Source: Ilex aquifolium
Lineage: Eukaryota > Streptophyta > Magnoliopsida > Aquifoliales > Aquifoliaceae
Direction: 5' to 3'
Assembly (NCBI GenBank): GCA_951799425.1
Contig: OX637395.1
Span: 41,903,173-41,967,172 of the forward strand
DNA length: 64,000 bases
Below the pieces are notes generated by a model. It saw nothing but the letters and a program-made list of their open reading frames with translations, was not told where the DNA came from and made no database searches. Within the stretch, counting starts at the first letter, position 1; the number at the start of each line of letters is the position of its first letter. Below, in pieces: positions 10,976 through 23,154 of the stretch. Position numbers and translations under genes: made by a program.

Positions 10976-11612
10976 TAATTTAGAACCTCTTAATTTTGTT
11001 CCTTTTTTGTGTGCAGTTGGAGAAATGACATGGGAAAATAAAGAATTTCAATACCGCGTTTACTTCAAAGCAATCTATTTCGATATACGATAAGGAGCAA
11101 TGCTATTGAAACCTAATTTACTGACATAATTTGCTGACTTAATTCATTGTGATTTTTGAATTGACTGTAGGCTCTATCAAACATTAGAACTAGAGTTATT
11201 TGTATATTGAACTCACTTGAGCGGTGGCAAACTTGAGTCCAATTAACTTGAGTTAGTGTTTGGATTCAATTTCTCTGTAAAACGAATTTAAAAATCTAAT
11301 CAAATTCGATTCATTATGATTTTAAAGAACATGAATGAGCTAAGGCAAAGGTCTAATCACACTCATACGATTGCCATTTCAAATTTGAATTCCAGCAAGA
11401 CTAGGAAATAGTCAAGAACCCATAGTAAACAGGTTGGGAGGAATTAAAGAATAGTCTACGATTGATATAGCAAGTGACTAACTATACCAATATTTTATAA
11501 TCCAGATCAAAAGAATCTCATAGGCAGTTGAGGCCACCAACAACGTAAGAGTTGACATAAGTTTGTTTATTTTCCATCACAGAGGAGGGGAGACAGAAGA
11601 TATATATATATA

Positions 11613-12312
11613 CTAGTTATTATCTGTGCCTGAAGGCACAAAATAATAAAAAATAATAAACAATAAACATATTTTTATTCATATCCAAAATCAAATCACA
11701 AACATAGAGAAGATATAAAAGAATTTAAGCATCAATTTGTAGTGGGGGTGAGAGGTGGTGGGCGGCAGTGGTGGTGGTAAGAGACGGTGATGGTTGTGGT
11801 GGGTGACAGTGACCGTGGTGGGGGTGGTTATGGTGGTGGCGGAGGCGGAGGCGGCAGCGATGGCGGTGGCGGTGGTGGTGGTGGTAGTGGTGGCGGTGGT
11901 GGAGGTGGCGGTAGTGGCGACGACGGTGGCAACAACGATGATGGGGGGGTGGCGGTGGAGGCGATGGTGGTGGTAAGGGCGGTAGTGGCAACGACGACGA
12001 TGGTAGTTGTGGTGGTTGTGGTGGCGGTGGTAGTGGCGGTGGTGGCGGCGGTGGTAGAGGTAGTAGTGGGGCGGTTTCAAACACTATATTTTTTTTAAAA
12101 GTATTTATGAAAAATAATTTCTAGAAAGTACTTTTAAAAAGTTATTCCAAACACACCCTTAAGGTGCCTATTTTTCCTCTTAAATTTAGGGTGTTAATAT
12201 TAACCGTTAGATTAACTTTAAAGTAAAATTTAAAGTGATCTCAACCGCGAATAACAAAAGTCATTTTGTTTATCTTTTGAAATTTGAATTGTAAACTACT
12301 TTATTTTATAGA
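11613..12312 (-). mobile_element. Small non-autonomous Helitron with GGT-repeat core, copy A
   Basis: Read on the minus strand the element starts TCTATAAAATAAAGTAG and ends with a hairpin (GTGCCTTCAGGCAC, preceded by T) and ACTAG, flanked by host A on the left and T on the right, as Helitrons are. The core at about 11743-12070 is an imperfect (GGTGGY)n minisatellite. No helicase or replicase is encoded. The proline- or glycine-rich frames across the core exist in several phases and on both strands and are not genes. Confidence 0.85.
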
Positions 12313-12440
12313 TATTCTTGCCTAATGACTATCATACAACCTCACAAAATTGATTTATTAGCTGTACTTTGACGTGACATTGTGTGCGAAAGAAAGTACG
12401 GTGTCAGAAACAAAACACGGTAATTAATCATGAATACTTT

Positions 12441-12640
12441 AGAACTAGTTTAAGTGATAGCATGAACGAACTTGTAAACGCAGACGTCTTGTATTCAAAT
12501 CTTGATTATCTTTTGGGGTTAAGACATGAGATATTTATCCTTATGAATACTCTAGTCGTACCGTAAATGATTAGCTTTTGATCGGACTAAAGAGATAAGT
12601 AGTCGAAGTACGCGTAAAATGACCCAAATACATTTGACGA
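12441..12640 (+). mobile_element. tRNA-derived SINE, copy 3 (diverged)
   Basis: The + strand shows AGTTTAAGTGATAGCATGAA (A-box region), GTCTTGTATTCAAATCTTGA (B-box region) and the body word TTTGATCGGACTAAAGAGAT, in the same order as the minus-strand copies at 9054 and 13133. The 3' tail is degraded. Confidence 0.6.
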
Positions 12641-13132
12641 TTAACTAAGAAAAATGTTATAGAGGCGTACAAGCCCAAAGTGAAGCCCAGTAAATTTAAT
12701 GATGAAATCGAGAGGATTCAAATTGATGTTCTATGTGCACTAAATTTATGTATAAAAAATGTGCATTAAATCATTATCAACCGTTGAATAATAATAGAAT
12801 CAATTGATCCAATGGCTGACAATAATTTAGTGCATAATATTGTTAGTGCCCCTCTTGTTGGCCGTTGACTAAATTAAACAAATATCCCTCTTATCTAAAC
12901 ATTTCCTAATCAATAAACTAAGCAACTTCACCAGCATTGCGGCTTCTCCTGAAAATACCTTTAAGATATTATCTTCAAAACAAATTTGATTTGTTTTTTA
13001 TTTTTTCAAAAACAATTCTATTTAGACTCAATTTATTGGTACAATTTACTAATCTAGCGGGAATGATGGATCAGTTTAACAAATTATGAAAAAAATTTGA
13101 ATATGGTGACATTACTCATCTAAAAGTTGTGC

Positions 13133-13356
13133 TTTTTTTTTTTACTTCAACAGTCAGGGGTGTCCGAGTCAGTTTACGCTTACCTCAACTAATTTTCTCC
13201 TCGATTTGATCAAAGACAAGTCATCAACGTCATGACTAAGGTATTCATGAGAGATAAACCACTAATAGTCTAGTCCTAACAAATTGTCAAAATTCGAACT
13301 CAAGACATCTAATATTACAGTTTGTTTCTATTACCACTTGAACTACCCATTGAGGT
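13133..13356 (-). mobile_element. tRNA-derived SINE, copy 2
   Basis: On the minus strand: GGGTAGTTCAAGTGGTAATA (A box), CTTGAGTTCGAATTTTGAC (B box), the body with CTCATGAATACCTTAGTCAT and ATCAAATCGAGG, then ACTGTTGAAGT and an A tail (T run from 13133). The boxes are better kept than in copy 1. Confidence 0.75.
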
Positions 13357-13599
13357 ATAGTTTTTAGTTTCCACTGCTATACACTTTTACGTTTTTATCA
13401 AAGATAAGCATTTAAAAACAAGAAGGACATACGTATATAAAAGGTTTTTGGAAAGAATTCACTATCTAGGTTAGAAGAAAATATTCATTACAACAGTAAT
13501 ACCACATGACAAGGTGATATGGGTGTCCTTAGCCTACAAAATACTCCCGCTTACAAATAGAAACGCAAGTAGAATTTTTCAAATAATTTTAAAAAAAAA

Positions 13600-13941
13600 G
13601 AGTTAACAGTATTTTTGGTATCTAAAATATATATTTTTTGTCAGTTTAGTTCTCATTGCATCAATTTTATTAATTTGATCACTAAAATATTCAATTCGTA
13701 TCATTTTGATCCCTACATAAACAAACCGTTAAATTTTTGACAGAATGATCACGTGTCGCGAATGCAATATTGTCTAAAAAATGATATGTAGTCATTTTCG
13801 TCGAAAAACTTGACGGATTGTCTGATTAAGAACCAAAATAACACGAATTGAATACATTAAGGAACAAATTGATAAAATTGATACAATAAGGACTAAATTG
13901 ATAAAAATACATACTTTAGAAACTAAAAATGCTATTAATCT
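13600..13941. mobile_element. Long-armed MITE (MULE-type), copy 2
   Basis: It is the same family as the element at 10659: GAGTTAACAGTATTTTTGG at the left, the inverse AGATTAATAGCATTTTTAG at the right, and shared internal words CAATTCGTATCATTTTGATC and AACCGTTAAATTTTTGACAG. The flanks are A-rich, so the 9-bp duplication cannot be defined with confidence. Confidence 0.75.
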
Positions 13942-14138
13942 AAAAAATAAAAATCACTATCTAGATTAGGTGGTGTCCTCAACTTATGGAGTATCGTAAA
14001 TGATCGAGGTTGATACGACATCTTAAAGGAAGAAAAAAATACAAAACCTATAGCTAGGGTAGAAAACATTTTCATATTAAAATATTGCAAAGAGGACAAC
14101 TTGCATGAAACTAATGGTATTGGGAATTTGAAGCTTAA

Positions 14139-14188
14139 ACACGTTATTGAAAGTTGACCAAAAAAAAAAAACACACGTTATTGAAAGT
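14139..14188. mobile_element. Ultra-short retroposon stub with poly(A) and 16-bp target duplication
   Basis: The word ACACGTTATTGAAAGT occurs at 14139-14154 and 14173-14188, separated only by TGACC, an A run and one C. Confidence 0.75.
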
Positions 14189-14357
14189 AGTACATGACCT
14201 AATTGATGATAGAGTTAACAAGCCTTGGACTTTGCTCCTTTCTTATCATTGGTAGGAGTACCAACTAATTAATTAATTAATTAATGTTTTATTTCGAATT
14301 GGTGTTACTGCTTTAAGTAGTGACAACCACGTACAATTTCATTTCATAATCTATGTC

Positions 14358-14399
14358 TCAATGATAGATTTTTTTTTTTTGCTGGTTCAATGATAGATT
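14358..14399. mobile_element. Ultra-short retroposon stub, minus orientation, 13-bp target duplication
   Basis: The word TCAATGATAGATT occurs at 14358-14370 and 14387-14399. The 16 bp between are a T run and GCTGGT, which on the minus strand is ACCAGC plus poly(A). Confidence 0.65.
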
Positions 14400-14454
14400 A
14401 TTTAGTATTTATGAACGGAGACTCACTTTTATAAAAAGTGGGTATTGTTTAAAT

Positions 14455-14725
14455 TAAGGGTTTTTTGCACTTTCTATTTCATATGTTCAGAAATTAAATT
14501 TATCACATTATACTTTTAATGTATTAAAAATGTTGTAATGTGACCGTCTGTTAGTTTCTGTTATTTTTTTCATTAAAATTCAACTCATTGTCACTGACAG
14601 AAAACTAAAAGGGTCACGTTGTAACACTTTTGATATATTTAGGATTTAATAAAAAAATTTAATCTTTGAGAATATAAAGTAAGAATCTTAAAATCTTTCG
14701 GGATATAAAATGTAATTCACCCTTA
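14455..14725. mobile_element. Long-armed MITE, copy 3 (related family)
   Basis: The ends are TAAGGGTTTTTTGCA and, inverted, TAAGGGTGAATTACA. Arms of about 90-100 bp remain complementary with gaps, meeting around TTGTAATGTGACC and its inverse GGGTCACGTTGTAAC. No clear target duplication was found. Confidence 0.7.
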
Positions 14726-14728
14726 AAT

Positions 14729-16747
14729 TAATGATATGTGATTTATCATTAAAAGTAGTAGAGTCAATGTGTAGGTATGATGTCACCACTTGGTGAGTTG
14801 GCGTTGTCTGTGGAAGGCAAGGTTCCACCCCGTGGGCCAATACCCGAAAAAATAAAAGGATAAATTCCATATATCCCCCTGAATATTTACCCTTAATTAT
14901 GTTTTGGGTAGACAATTGAGATTGGACTGGATTGGAATTTTAATTCCTACCCAATCCAATTGAAGGCCGACTACAAGGTGGGAAAATGTCTCCTTGTATG
15001 TTCAATCCTCCATTTGAGTATTAGTTTTGTCAAGTGCCCCATGTACCAACTCACCGGAATGGCCAGTCAATTCACATTACTTTGATGGTATGGCATTCAG
15101 AAAAGGATAAAAGCACTAGGAATTTTATTTTTTTGGGGGTGGTAATAATGTAATTTCAATCATATCTCATTGATATAAAATGTCCTAGTAATTTATCCCA
15201 CCTCACCAATGGGTTTATAATATTAAGATCAAAGGTGTGAAATGGACTTTTTAAATAGGCTTGAGTAAATTCAATGACTTCTTTTATCCCGTTGTCTTTT
15301 TGCCAAAAACAAATAAGAGATATGTGGGACCCAAGTTGTTTTTATCCAATCCAACCCAATAATCCTTTTTTTCCATAGAAACAACGGGTCTTTGGGGGCG
15401 TTTAATTTATTTTACTACTCAAGATTTGATTGATTTGGTATGACCATTCTAAACTCATGTAAATGGCTTCTGGGATAAGTTTGGATTGGACTATGATAGA
15501 TATATTTATTCTATTCCATGTATGAAAATGGTTGAATAGGTAAAAAATATGTGGCCGTCGTGATATAATGTCAAATTAGATGTCACTTTTGACAAATATC
15601 ATATTTTTTCAATTAAATATTTGATTTTGAAACAATAGCAAATTAGTAATTTTAATTTTAATCGCAATCCACCTATTTGAATTCGACTTCCATGTGAGTT
15701 TCAGTAACCCCACATAGATAAGATTATTTATAATGATGGTTGTGGGCTTAAATTCATTATCTTATTAAAATTTTTTGTTAAATATCAGATTTGTAGTCCT
15801 CTAGGTTTATTTTAGCCAGTCCTAACTAGATATTTCACCCAATCCGACTAACCAAATAAGCCCTTATAGTCAACTCCTCTCGACTATTGATAACTAATAG
15901 AATTAATGAGAAAACCTCGAATACTATTTTTCCCTTTGATCGAAATTTGACAAAAAACCAAACCCAAACATGAATTGCTAAATATAATGTATCCCTCATG
16001 TTCGTTCATAAAAAAATGAGTTTAAGCCTCAAAACGATATTAAATATGTTTAAAATATACATGTATCTCTTTGTATGTATTCATTAAAAAAAACAAAAAT
16101 CTTGTCCAAAATATAAACACAAAAACCTCTATTTCCACATTGTCTCATGATTTCACCTCTTTCCCCTCTCCACCAAGAGAATTCCCTTGAGAAACCTTAA
16201 CCACCTCCTTCCCATTCCCCGCAACCCCACTCCATAAATCTACCCCTTTGGGGTGAGATATGGATTTTGTTGGGGTGGAGTGGGTTGATTGAATTTGGAT
16301 AAGAGTAACCAAGAGAGAAGGGAGAGAGAGAGAGATAGAAATTTAATTTTTTTTTCTACTTTTTATTTTTATATTATTAAAATTTGTATTTCAAGTTTCA
16401 ACAGGATAAATAGTTATTTTGTGAAAAATATTAATGGCATCAACAAAAACTGGAGTTTACTCATAGAAAATGGTCGATTGGAAGTTGAAATAAAAACCTT
16501 AAGGGACTTTCTTTAATTTTTGAAACCTCAAGGAATAAAGTGTAATAAGCATAAACCTCTTGGACCATTTTTGTATTTCACCCGGAAAAATGCATAGGCA
16601 TGATGTCATTCCATTTGTTTCCTTCCATTTGCCCGGTTGTAAATTCACCTTGTTTTTTTTAATTCCTCACTCCACTCCTGTAGCCCCGTTTATTAATTGT
16701 TTATTCTTCTCACATAAACACTCAAAATAATTATAATTTTTTCCCAT
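14729..16747. other. Intergenic DNA between MITEs, no gene recognised
   Basis: A possible degenerate inverted pair (GGGGGCGTTTAATTTATT near 15396 and the inverse of AACCAAATAAGCCCTTA near 15850) could be an old TIR element, but it is too weak to call. Nothing here encodes a recognisable protein. Confidence 0.35.
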
Positions 16748-16756
16748 TTATGTAAT

Positions 16757-17078
16757 GAAAAAATCATATTTTACCCCTCGAAAGATATAAAAAATTTCAG
16801 TTTGTCTTTTGAATGATTAATTTTTTTACATTGTCACCTCAAAGAAATAAAAACGTTACAATGTGATCAATTATCTTATTTCCGTTTGGTTGTCCATCTA
16901 TTTTGTGTCAAATCAATCTATCGAAAATCAAAAAACAGACGCAAGACCAAACGAAAATACGATAGTGGATCACGTTGTAACGTTTTTATTTCTTTGAAGG
17001 AACAATGTGAAAAAATTAATTATTTAAGGGCTAAATTGAGATTTTTTCTATCTTTTAGGGACAAAATGAGATTTACTC
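16757..17078. mobile_element. Long-armed MITE immediately upstream of the F5H TATA box
   Basis: The left arm (GAAAAAATCATATTTTACCC) pairs with the right arm read inverted (GAGTAAATCTCATTTTGTCC) over about 105 bp, including AAAGAAATAAAAACGTTACA in both arms. It is flanked by 9-bp duplications TTATGTAAT (16748-16756) and TTATATAAT (17079-17087), one mismatch, which points to a MULE-type origin. The right end lies 51 bp before the TATA box of the P450 gene. Confidence 0.8.
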
Positions 17079-17128
17079 TTATATAATCCATTTGAACTGT
17101 ACAAATGCTTATCGACCGATTCAACCCC

Positions 17129-17137
17129 TATATATAT
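17129..17137 (+). promoter_or_regulatory. TATA box of the F5H gene
   Basis: TATATATAT stands 57 bp upstream of the ATG, followed by a CA-rich leader (ACACACAGAGACACACACAGCC). Spacing suits a short plant 5' UTR starting about 30 bp downstream of the box. Confidence 0.6.
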
Positions 17138-17193
17138 CCACCATATCAAACTATTCATAAACACTAATTCTACACACAGAGACACACACAGCC

Positions 17194-19595
17194 ATGGGCA
17201 CTTCTGTTGAATCTCTTCAACCAATGTCCATGTTCTTCATTTTTGTTGTTCCTCTCTTGTTCATCACTATTTTCTTGGCCAAACTCCGGCGAAAACTCCC
17301 ATACCCACCAGGCCCGAAGGGCTGGCCAGTGATCGGAAACATGTTCATGATGGACCAGCTAACTCACCGGGGTCTAGCCGCGTTGGCCAAGAAGTACGGC
17401 GGACTTTGTCACCTGAAAATGGGATCATTACACATGTTCGCCGTATCGTCGCCGGACGTGGCCCGTGAAGTCCTCCAAGCTCAAGACCACGTGTTCTCAA
17501 ATCGGCCCGCTACTATCGCCATAAGCTACTTGACATATGACCGGGCTGACATGGCCTTTGCTCACTACGGCCCGTTTTGGCGTCAAATGCGTAAAATCTG
17601 TGTCATGAAGGTGTTCAGTCGAAGACGGGCCGAGTCTTGGGCATCCGTACGTGAAGAGATTGATTCTGCGATTCGAACCATTGCGGGTCAGGTAGGGTCA
17701 CCGGTGAATATCGGGGAGCTCGTGTTTGGGCTGACGAAGAACATAACATATAGGTCCGCGTTTGGTTCAATGTCAAATGAAGGACAAGACGAATTCATAC
17801 AGATTTTGCAAGAATTTTCAAAACTTTTTGGAGCGTTTAATATCGCTGATTTTATTCCCTCCTTGGGTTGGGTCCAAGGAGGAGAATTCAATAAGAGGCT
17901 AGCAAATGCTCGTAATGCGCTAGATGGGTTCATTGACAAGATTATCGATGAACACATGGAGAAGAAGAAGAACAATAGCGGCGCAGATGACACTGAAATT
18001 GATACTGATATGGTGGACGAGTTACTAGCGTTTTACAGCGAAGACGATCTGAAAAATGACTCTGAAGACTCACTCAAGGTCACCAGAGACAACATCAAAG
18101 CTCTCATAATGGTATGACACTCAAAAACTATAAATCTACTTATTGAATTATTTTTTTTCTATATAATCAGACCTATCTCCAATGAATAAAGGTAATTTGA
18201 TATAAATCGATAATAATAGGATTGACAAAAGTAGGCCGAAAACTAATGAAATAGTGACAAACGATATGATAGTTTATAATTTAACGGATATGTAAAACAA
18301 AATTAATATAGTTGGCCTCAGTTAATTGAAATAAAGATTTTCTTGAATTTCCTTGATAATTTTAGTATACAATCGAATATGGTATGAATTTTGTTTTTCA
18401 GTCTGATACCATTTTATTTGTCTGCATAAGCAAACATGGTAATTAAGACATTTGTTATCTGCTATAAAAAGTTGTAACAACGTTAAAAAAGGAAAAAAAA
18501 TGATTTAATGTGTATGTTGACAGTCGATGCAGAATCATCTCTTGCCAGGCAATAGTACAACTCTGCATGAATCCCTCCTTTATCCAACTTGACAATTAAT
18601 TTATGGGAAGAGAGAGAAGCTTATCTAACTCAGCATGAATCCCACCTTTTTCTTGGGTCTTACTGTCATGTATATCACCATCTTTGAACCTAGAACCAGT
18701 CCACACAAAAAATAATTGCGGGTTTTATATCTTGTGAATATATTAGTTTCGATATGGATGACTTGTTTTTGATTGAATTGAGAAGAGAATTATTCGAAGT
18801 GCACGTAAGTTGACCCGAACACTCCTCACGTGTTTGTTTACTTTGGACACGTAAACAAGTCATTAAAAAAAAAAAGGTGAAAAAAGCCATAAGAAAAAGA
18901 TTTCTTGCATAATACGTATTAGTTTTCCTTTTTCTTTTGTTTTTCTTCATCAAATTTCCAATTTTTTATAGGATGTGATGTTTGGCGGAACTGAAACTGT
19001 GGCATCAGCAATCGAATGGGCCATGGCGGAGCTAATGAAGCGAAGAGAAGACCTAAAGAGGGTACAAGAAGAACTTGAGAACGTGGTGGGCTTTGATCGC
19101 CCCGTTCACGAGTCAGATCTTGAGAAACTCACGTACCTCAAATGCGTTATTAAAGAGACTCTTCGTCTTCATCCTCCAATCCCTCTGCTCCTCCACGAGA
19201 CTGTGGCGGACAGTGTGGTCAACGGATATAAAATACCCGCGAAATCACGCATTATGATCAATGCATGGGCCATTGGCCGTGACCAAACTGCATGGAAGGA
19301 TGCTGACACGTTCAAGCCTTCTAGGTTTCTCAACAATGATGCACCAGATTTCAAAGGAAGCAACTTTGAGTTCATACCATTCGGGTCGGGTCGAAGATCC
19401 TGCCCGGGAATGCAATTGGGGCTCTATGCATTGGAGCTGACAGTGGCTCACCTTTGCCATTGTTTTACTTGGGAGTTACCTAATGGAATGAAGGCTAGTG
19501 AGCTTGACATGAATGATATTTTTGGGCTCACTGCCCCGAGGGCGATTCGACTCAGTGCAGTACCGAGTCATCGCCTGCACTATTCACTGCTTTAA
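17194..19595 (+). CDS. F5H: Ferulate/coniferaldehyde 5-hydroxylase, cytochrome P450 CYP84A
   Basis: F5H hydroxylates coniferaldehyde and coniferyl alcohol at C5 on the ER, opening the syringyl branch of lignin. Exons are 17194-18111 and 18972-19595 (GT donor GTATGA, acceptor TATAG, phase 0), giving 513 aa; Arabidopsis FAH1 is 520 aa. Seen in order: an N-terminal membrane anchor (about residues 10-30, FFIFVVPLLFITIFLAKL), the proline hinge KLPYPPGPKGWPVIGN, the C-helix WRQMRK, the I-helix oxygen-binding motif FGGTET at the start of exon 2, the K-helix KETLR, the PERF-region FKPSRF, and the haem loop FIPFGSGRRSCPG with its cysteine. The intron splits the protein just before the I-helix motif, as I recall for CYP84A. 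No defect is seen. CYP84A is favoured over CYP75 or CYP98 by QLTHRGLAALAKKYGGL and SNFEFIPFGSGRRSCPGMQ. Confidence 0.94.
18720..18850 (+). mobile_element. Diverged SINE fragment in the F5H intron
   Basis: TTTTTGATTGAATTGAGAAG followed by GTGCACGTAAGTTGACCCGA resembles the 3' half of the SINE copies at 9054, 12441 and 13133. The promoter boxes are not recognisable. Confidence 0.4.
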
Positions 19596-19713
19596 AGGGT
19601 GAAGATGAAGATTTTACTGAAAAAGTTAAGCACAATGATTTTTATTTCCTGTGTGAAGTTAATTGTTTATGTACTATGAACTCTTCCTTTATTAAAAAAG
19701 ACCCAAAGTTGTT

Positions 19714-19732
19714 TTGTGTATAATAAAGGTTT

Positions 19733-19775
<43 letters not shown>

Positions 19776-19789
19776 TATAATAAAGGTTT

Positions 19790-19823
<34 letters not shown>
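19714..19823. repeat. Duplicated (CT)n microsatellite block downstream of F5H
   Basis: The unit TTGTGTATAATAAAGGTTTG plus a long CT run occurs twice in tandem (CT runs at about 19734-19770 and 19791-19823; period about 57 bp). It lies about 120 bp after the stop codon, in the presumed 3' UTR or just beyond. Confidence 0.95.
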
Positions 19824-19826
<3 letters not shown>

Positions 19827-20495
19827 CGTGTTGGAATACCAAAATATAATACGAATCGTTAACACTACACGAACATGATACCAAATTAGAGGGTTTTGGT
19901 CTTCCTTAAACGATTCGTTTCATAAACGAGTGGACTCAATATAATACAATTAATAAATGAATCGGACATGAACGAAACAAAAATATTAAATAAGACCTTA
20001 ATAATATTTACTATAATAATATATTACTTTTTTTTTTTGTTATTTGAGATGCAAAAATATGAATTTAATTTTTACATTAATCGTGATTGAGTTTGGAGAC
20101 CGTGTATTAATTTTGTTATTTGGTGAAGACAAGCGAAAATAAAATTGACTTTATTTCGTTAGCAAATTTATTTTATTTACATCAAATGCAAGTAAAAATA
20201 TAAGTATGTTGAATTCATTAGAATAAATATTGTGTGGTTAAAGATTAAAGAGAAATAGAGTTAATTATGTCTAAATGACAAATTATTCAAAGATAAATTA
20301 TGATTATAGTTTGGTTTTGAATAACGAGTTACTTCTACTCATCATTTTCTTGTGATTTTGTGCATCGTAAACCTCTAATTAAGCAACAAATCAAACCCAA
20401 ATCAAAGGGTCTCGATTTTAACCTAAGGAAAAAGTTACAACTCGTAACAATTAGGTGATAGACAATTAATTGACGAATTGATTGTGATTCTAAAA

Positions 20496-21098
20496 TGATG
20501 GGTCAAGTCCAAGGGCTCAACTCATGTTATAAACCCAATTTGAATTAATTGTTCAACTCCAAGAGATCCAACAAGTCCAGCCCAAAGTAGTCCACGCCCG
20601 GTCAAGCTCATCAGGTTCGAGGAGGTACATCATCAGGGGAGTATGCAGGGTCATCCAAGAGTTTCATCCACGTCGCCTTGGAAAGAGTCAACCCCCACGT
20701 CATCCTTTGATCGAATCCTATGGAGAGCACCGTAACTGCCTCATCGGTTGAGAAGAGGGCGCCAGCTCCACTATATTAGCCACTTAGTGACTATTAACTC
20801 GCTCAAATTTGTTACGAGGCGACTATAAATTGTAAGCCTCGCCAACACTTGGGGGGCATATCACACTCAGTCGAGCACAACTCTCCCATCTCTCTCAACT
20901 TGTAATTCCCTGCTCTCCCTACACACTTGAAGTAATAAAATACCTAGCGACCCTAGCCATTCAAAGTGGACGTAGGTCACGTTGACCGAACTACTATAAA
21001 TCATTGTCTTGCCTATGTTTCCAACCCTCTCTAATTCACTACTACATTTATTACTGTTTACTTGACAGGTGGTGTACAAACCAATTTGTGCATCATCA
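20496..21098. mobile_element. Solo LTR, Gypsy-like
   Basis: A 603-bp fossil LTR begins TGATGGGTCAAG and ends TGTGCATCATCA (inverted TGATG/CATCA termini) and is flanked by the exact 5-bp repeat TAAAA at 20491-20495 and 21099-21103. Inside are a TATAAAT box, an AATAAAA signal and a GTGGACGTAGGTCACGTTGACC stretch of the kind seen near the 3' ends of plant Gypsy LTRs. No internal region is present, so it looks like the product of LTR-LTR recombination. The clean termini suggest moderate age. Confidence 0.85.
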
Positions 21099-21103
21099 TA
21101 AAA

Positions 21104-22748
21104 TATCCACAATAATGTGCTAGGAAAGAACTTATGTTTTCTACCTTATATTAATCTGATAAAACAAAAAAAAAAAAGGCCAAAATTGGAATCTTAAATT
21201 TTTTTAATATAGTATTAAATATTTTATATTGTTGCCCCAAAAAATTTCTTTTCATTTGGGGCTAGATAGCCACCTTAGTGGCCTATACCTAAAATCAACT
21301 TTGAATAAACACAAATTTCGACCTAAGTTAAAGTCATGTAGTAAATAAAAATGACGAAAAAAAGAGAATAACGTAAGGTGTTGTCGACAAAGGATTCACA
21401 AAAGGGACCTTGATTTCTTTTGATTTTTTCTACCTATTTGTGTACCGTCTGCAACTTGTCTATTTATATCTATTCTATACTACTTATAAAAGCTAGTATC
21501 TATGAATTTTTTTTTTATTTTCTATTATATATATTTATATATGTGTATGTGTGTGAAGAAATAAAGTCTTATATAAGTTAAATTTTTATACACGTGTAAT
21601 TACTAGATTAAATTTCACAGTCAAATATATGTTATATAAATTTTTTAATATACAATAATATAATAATATTATAAGCGATTTAATCAATCTATTTAACAAA
21701 ATAAAAAACTAATAATTCTATGATATAATTAGATGTGTAAATACCTAAGAGGGTTGGAGAGATATTTAAATAAATGACATATTAAATACTCAAAAACTTA
21801 TAGAATAAATTAATAATCAAAATACGGATTAATTAGTTGACACCTAATTTATTATTTAATTTAATTATACATATAAATAATATTTTTTATAAAAAATATT
21901 ATTTAAATTTGTTTACATCAATTTAGTAACGTAACCTTCAATATTGAAAACACATAAGAAAGAGCAGGAACCTTACAGTTGGGACCAATAAAAAAATGAC
22001 ACATGCCTAAACATGAATAGGAGAATAACCAATTTAATAAGACCTACCTGCCTAATTTAGAAGCTAAAGGGCAAGTCTAAGGAGAGTGACATCAGGGGTG
22101 ATAATCTCATAACTGTCAAAATGTTATCTCAAATTCAAAATTTTTTACTTCAATGGGATAGTATCAAGGGTTGAAAAATGACAATAATGCTCTTGGGGTG
22201 ACAATTTTGGCAACTCTAGAGAGAGAAAGGGAGATGTTGCAAATGAGTTGATGAATATAGATCCATTAAATTGCTGAATGATCTAACGATGAATATAGAT
22301 CCAACGATTTATATAAATTGATGAATGAAAATACGAAAATCACACTCTATTTTGACACCTGTCATTAGAACAGATTTATAATTCAGATATGTCAAAACAC
22401 TGTTCAAGATTACAAATAAATGATTTGACACCCTAAAATGACAACTCCTTTTAGAATTGCTCTAACAGTTTTTTGGGGATGGGGAATGAGAGGATGAGAT
22501 TGAAACAAGCAATCACTTACAGACAAAACAGTGAATTTTACCACTTCTTCACTTCCTAAAGCATTAACATTGTGTCGACATTTTTCAGCTAAATGTCAAA
22601 CAAAAGGTGTGTGTCATCCGTAATCCCATCAGTAATCCCCTAATAATACAAAATCTGCATTATCGGAGTTTCTGATTTAGGATTTGGGATATAAGTTTTG
22701 AAAACATTATTGAGGCAAATATAAACAAGATCCAACCTCACATTTTAG
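21104..22748. other. AT-rich intergenic DNA, no gene recognised
   Basis: Long AT-rich stretches at 21480-21900 and a moderately complex block at 22080-22450 (repeated ATGAATATAGATCCA words) are present. No paired termini or protein-like frame could be supported. Confidence 0.35.
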
Positions 22749-22760
22749 GCTATTCTTATG

Positions 22761-22869
22761 TTGAGGATAAGCGTTAGTCTAATGGTCACTCCAACTTATT
22801 TTTGGACCGTTAAGTTACGAGTTTGAATCTCATCGTCTTTTTCCTTTTCTCAATAATAATAATAAAAAA
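22761..22869 (+). mobile_element. Short tRNA-derived SINE with target-site duplication
   Basis: GCGTTAGTCTAATGGTCACT carries an A box (TAGTCTAATGG) and ACGAGTTTGAATCTCATCG a B box. The 109-bp element ends in (AAT)n and A. It is flanked by 12-bp duplications GCTATTCTTATG (22749-22760) and GCTATCCTTATG (22870-22881), one mismatch. It is a different family from the SINE at 9054. Confidence 0.8.
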
Positions 22870-22881
22870 GCTATCCTTATG

Positions 22882-23123
22882 CTATATTTCCCCACCATTC
22901 ATTCACTTAAATATCGGAAGCACTACGGTGGAAAAATTTTGGGGACCCTCTTGGCCATGTTTTTGGTCTTGTATATTCACAAGTGGTCCCATTAATTGCA
23001 TCATCCCTAGTTGCTTAGAGTTTTCCCCCTCTAGAAAGTATCAGAAAATTGTGCAATGAGAGAAACCTGAGAACTTAAATTATATGAGAGACATGTGAAA
23101 TATTGAGCGCATAGAGTCATGAC

Positions 23124-23154
<31 letters not shown>

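Noticed and set aside
15396-15862. Possible Harbinger- or hAT-type TIR element
   Set aside because: The inverted match is short and gapped and no target duplication was found.
17688-17993. 101-codon minus-strand frame
   Set aside because: It is a shadow of the first F5H exon.
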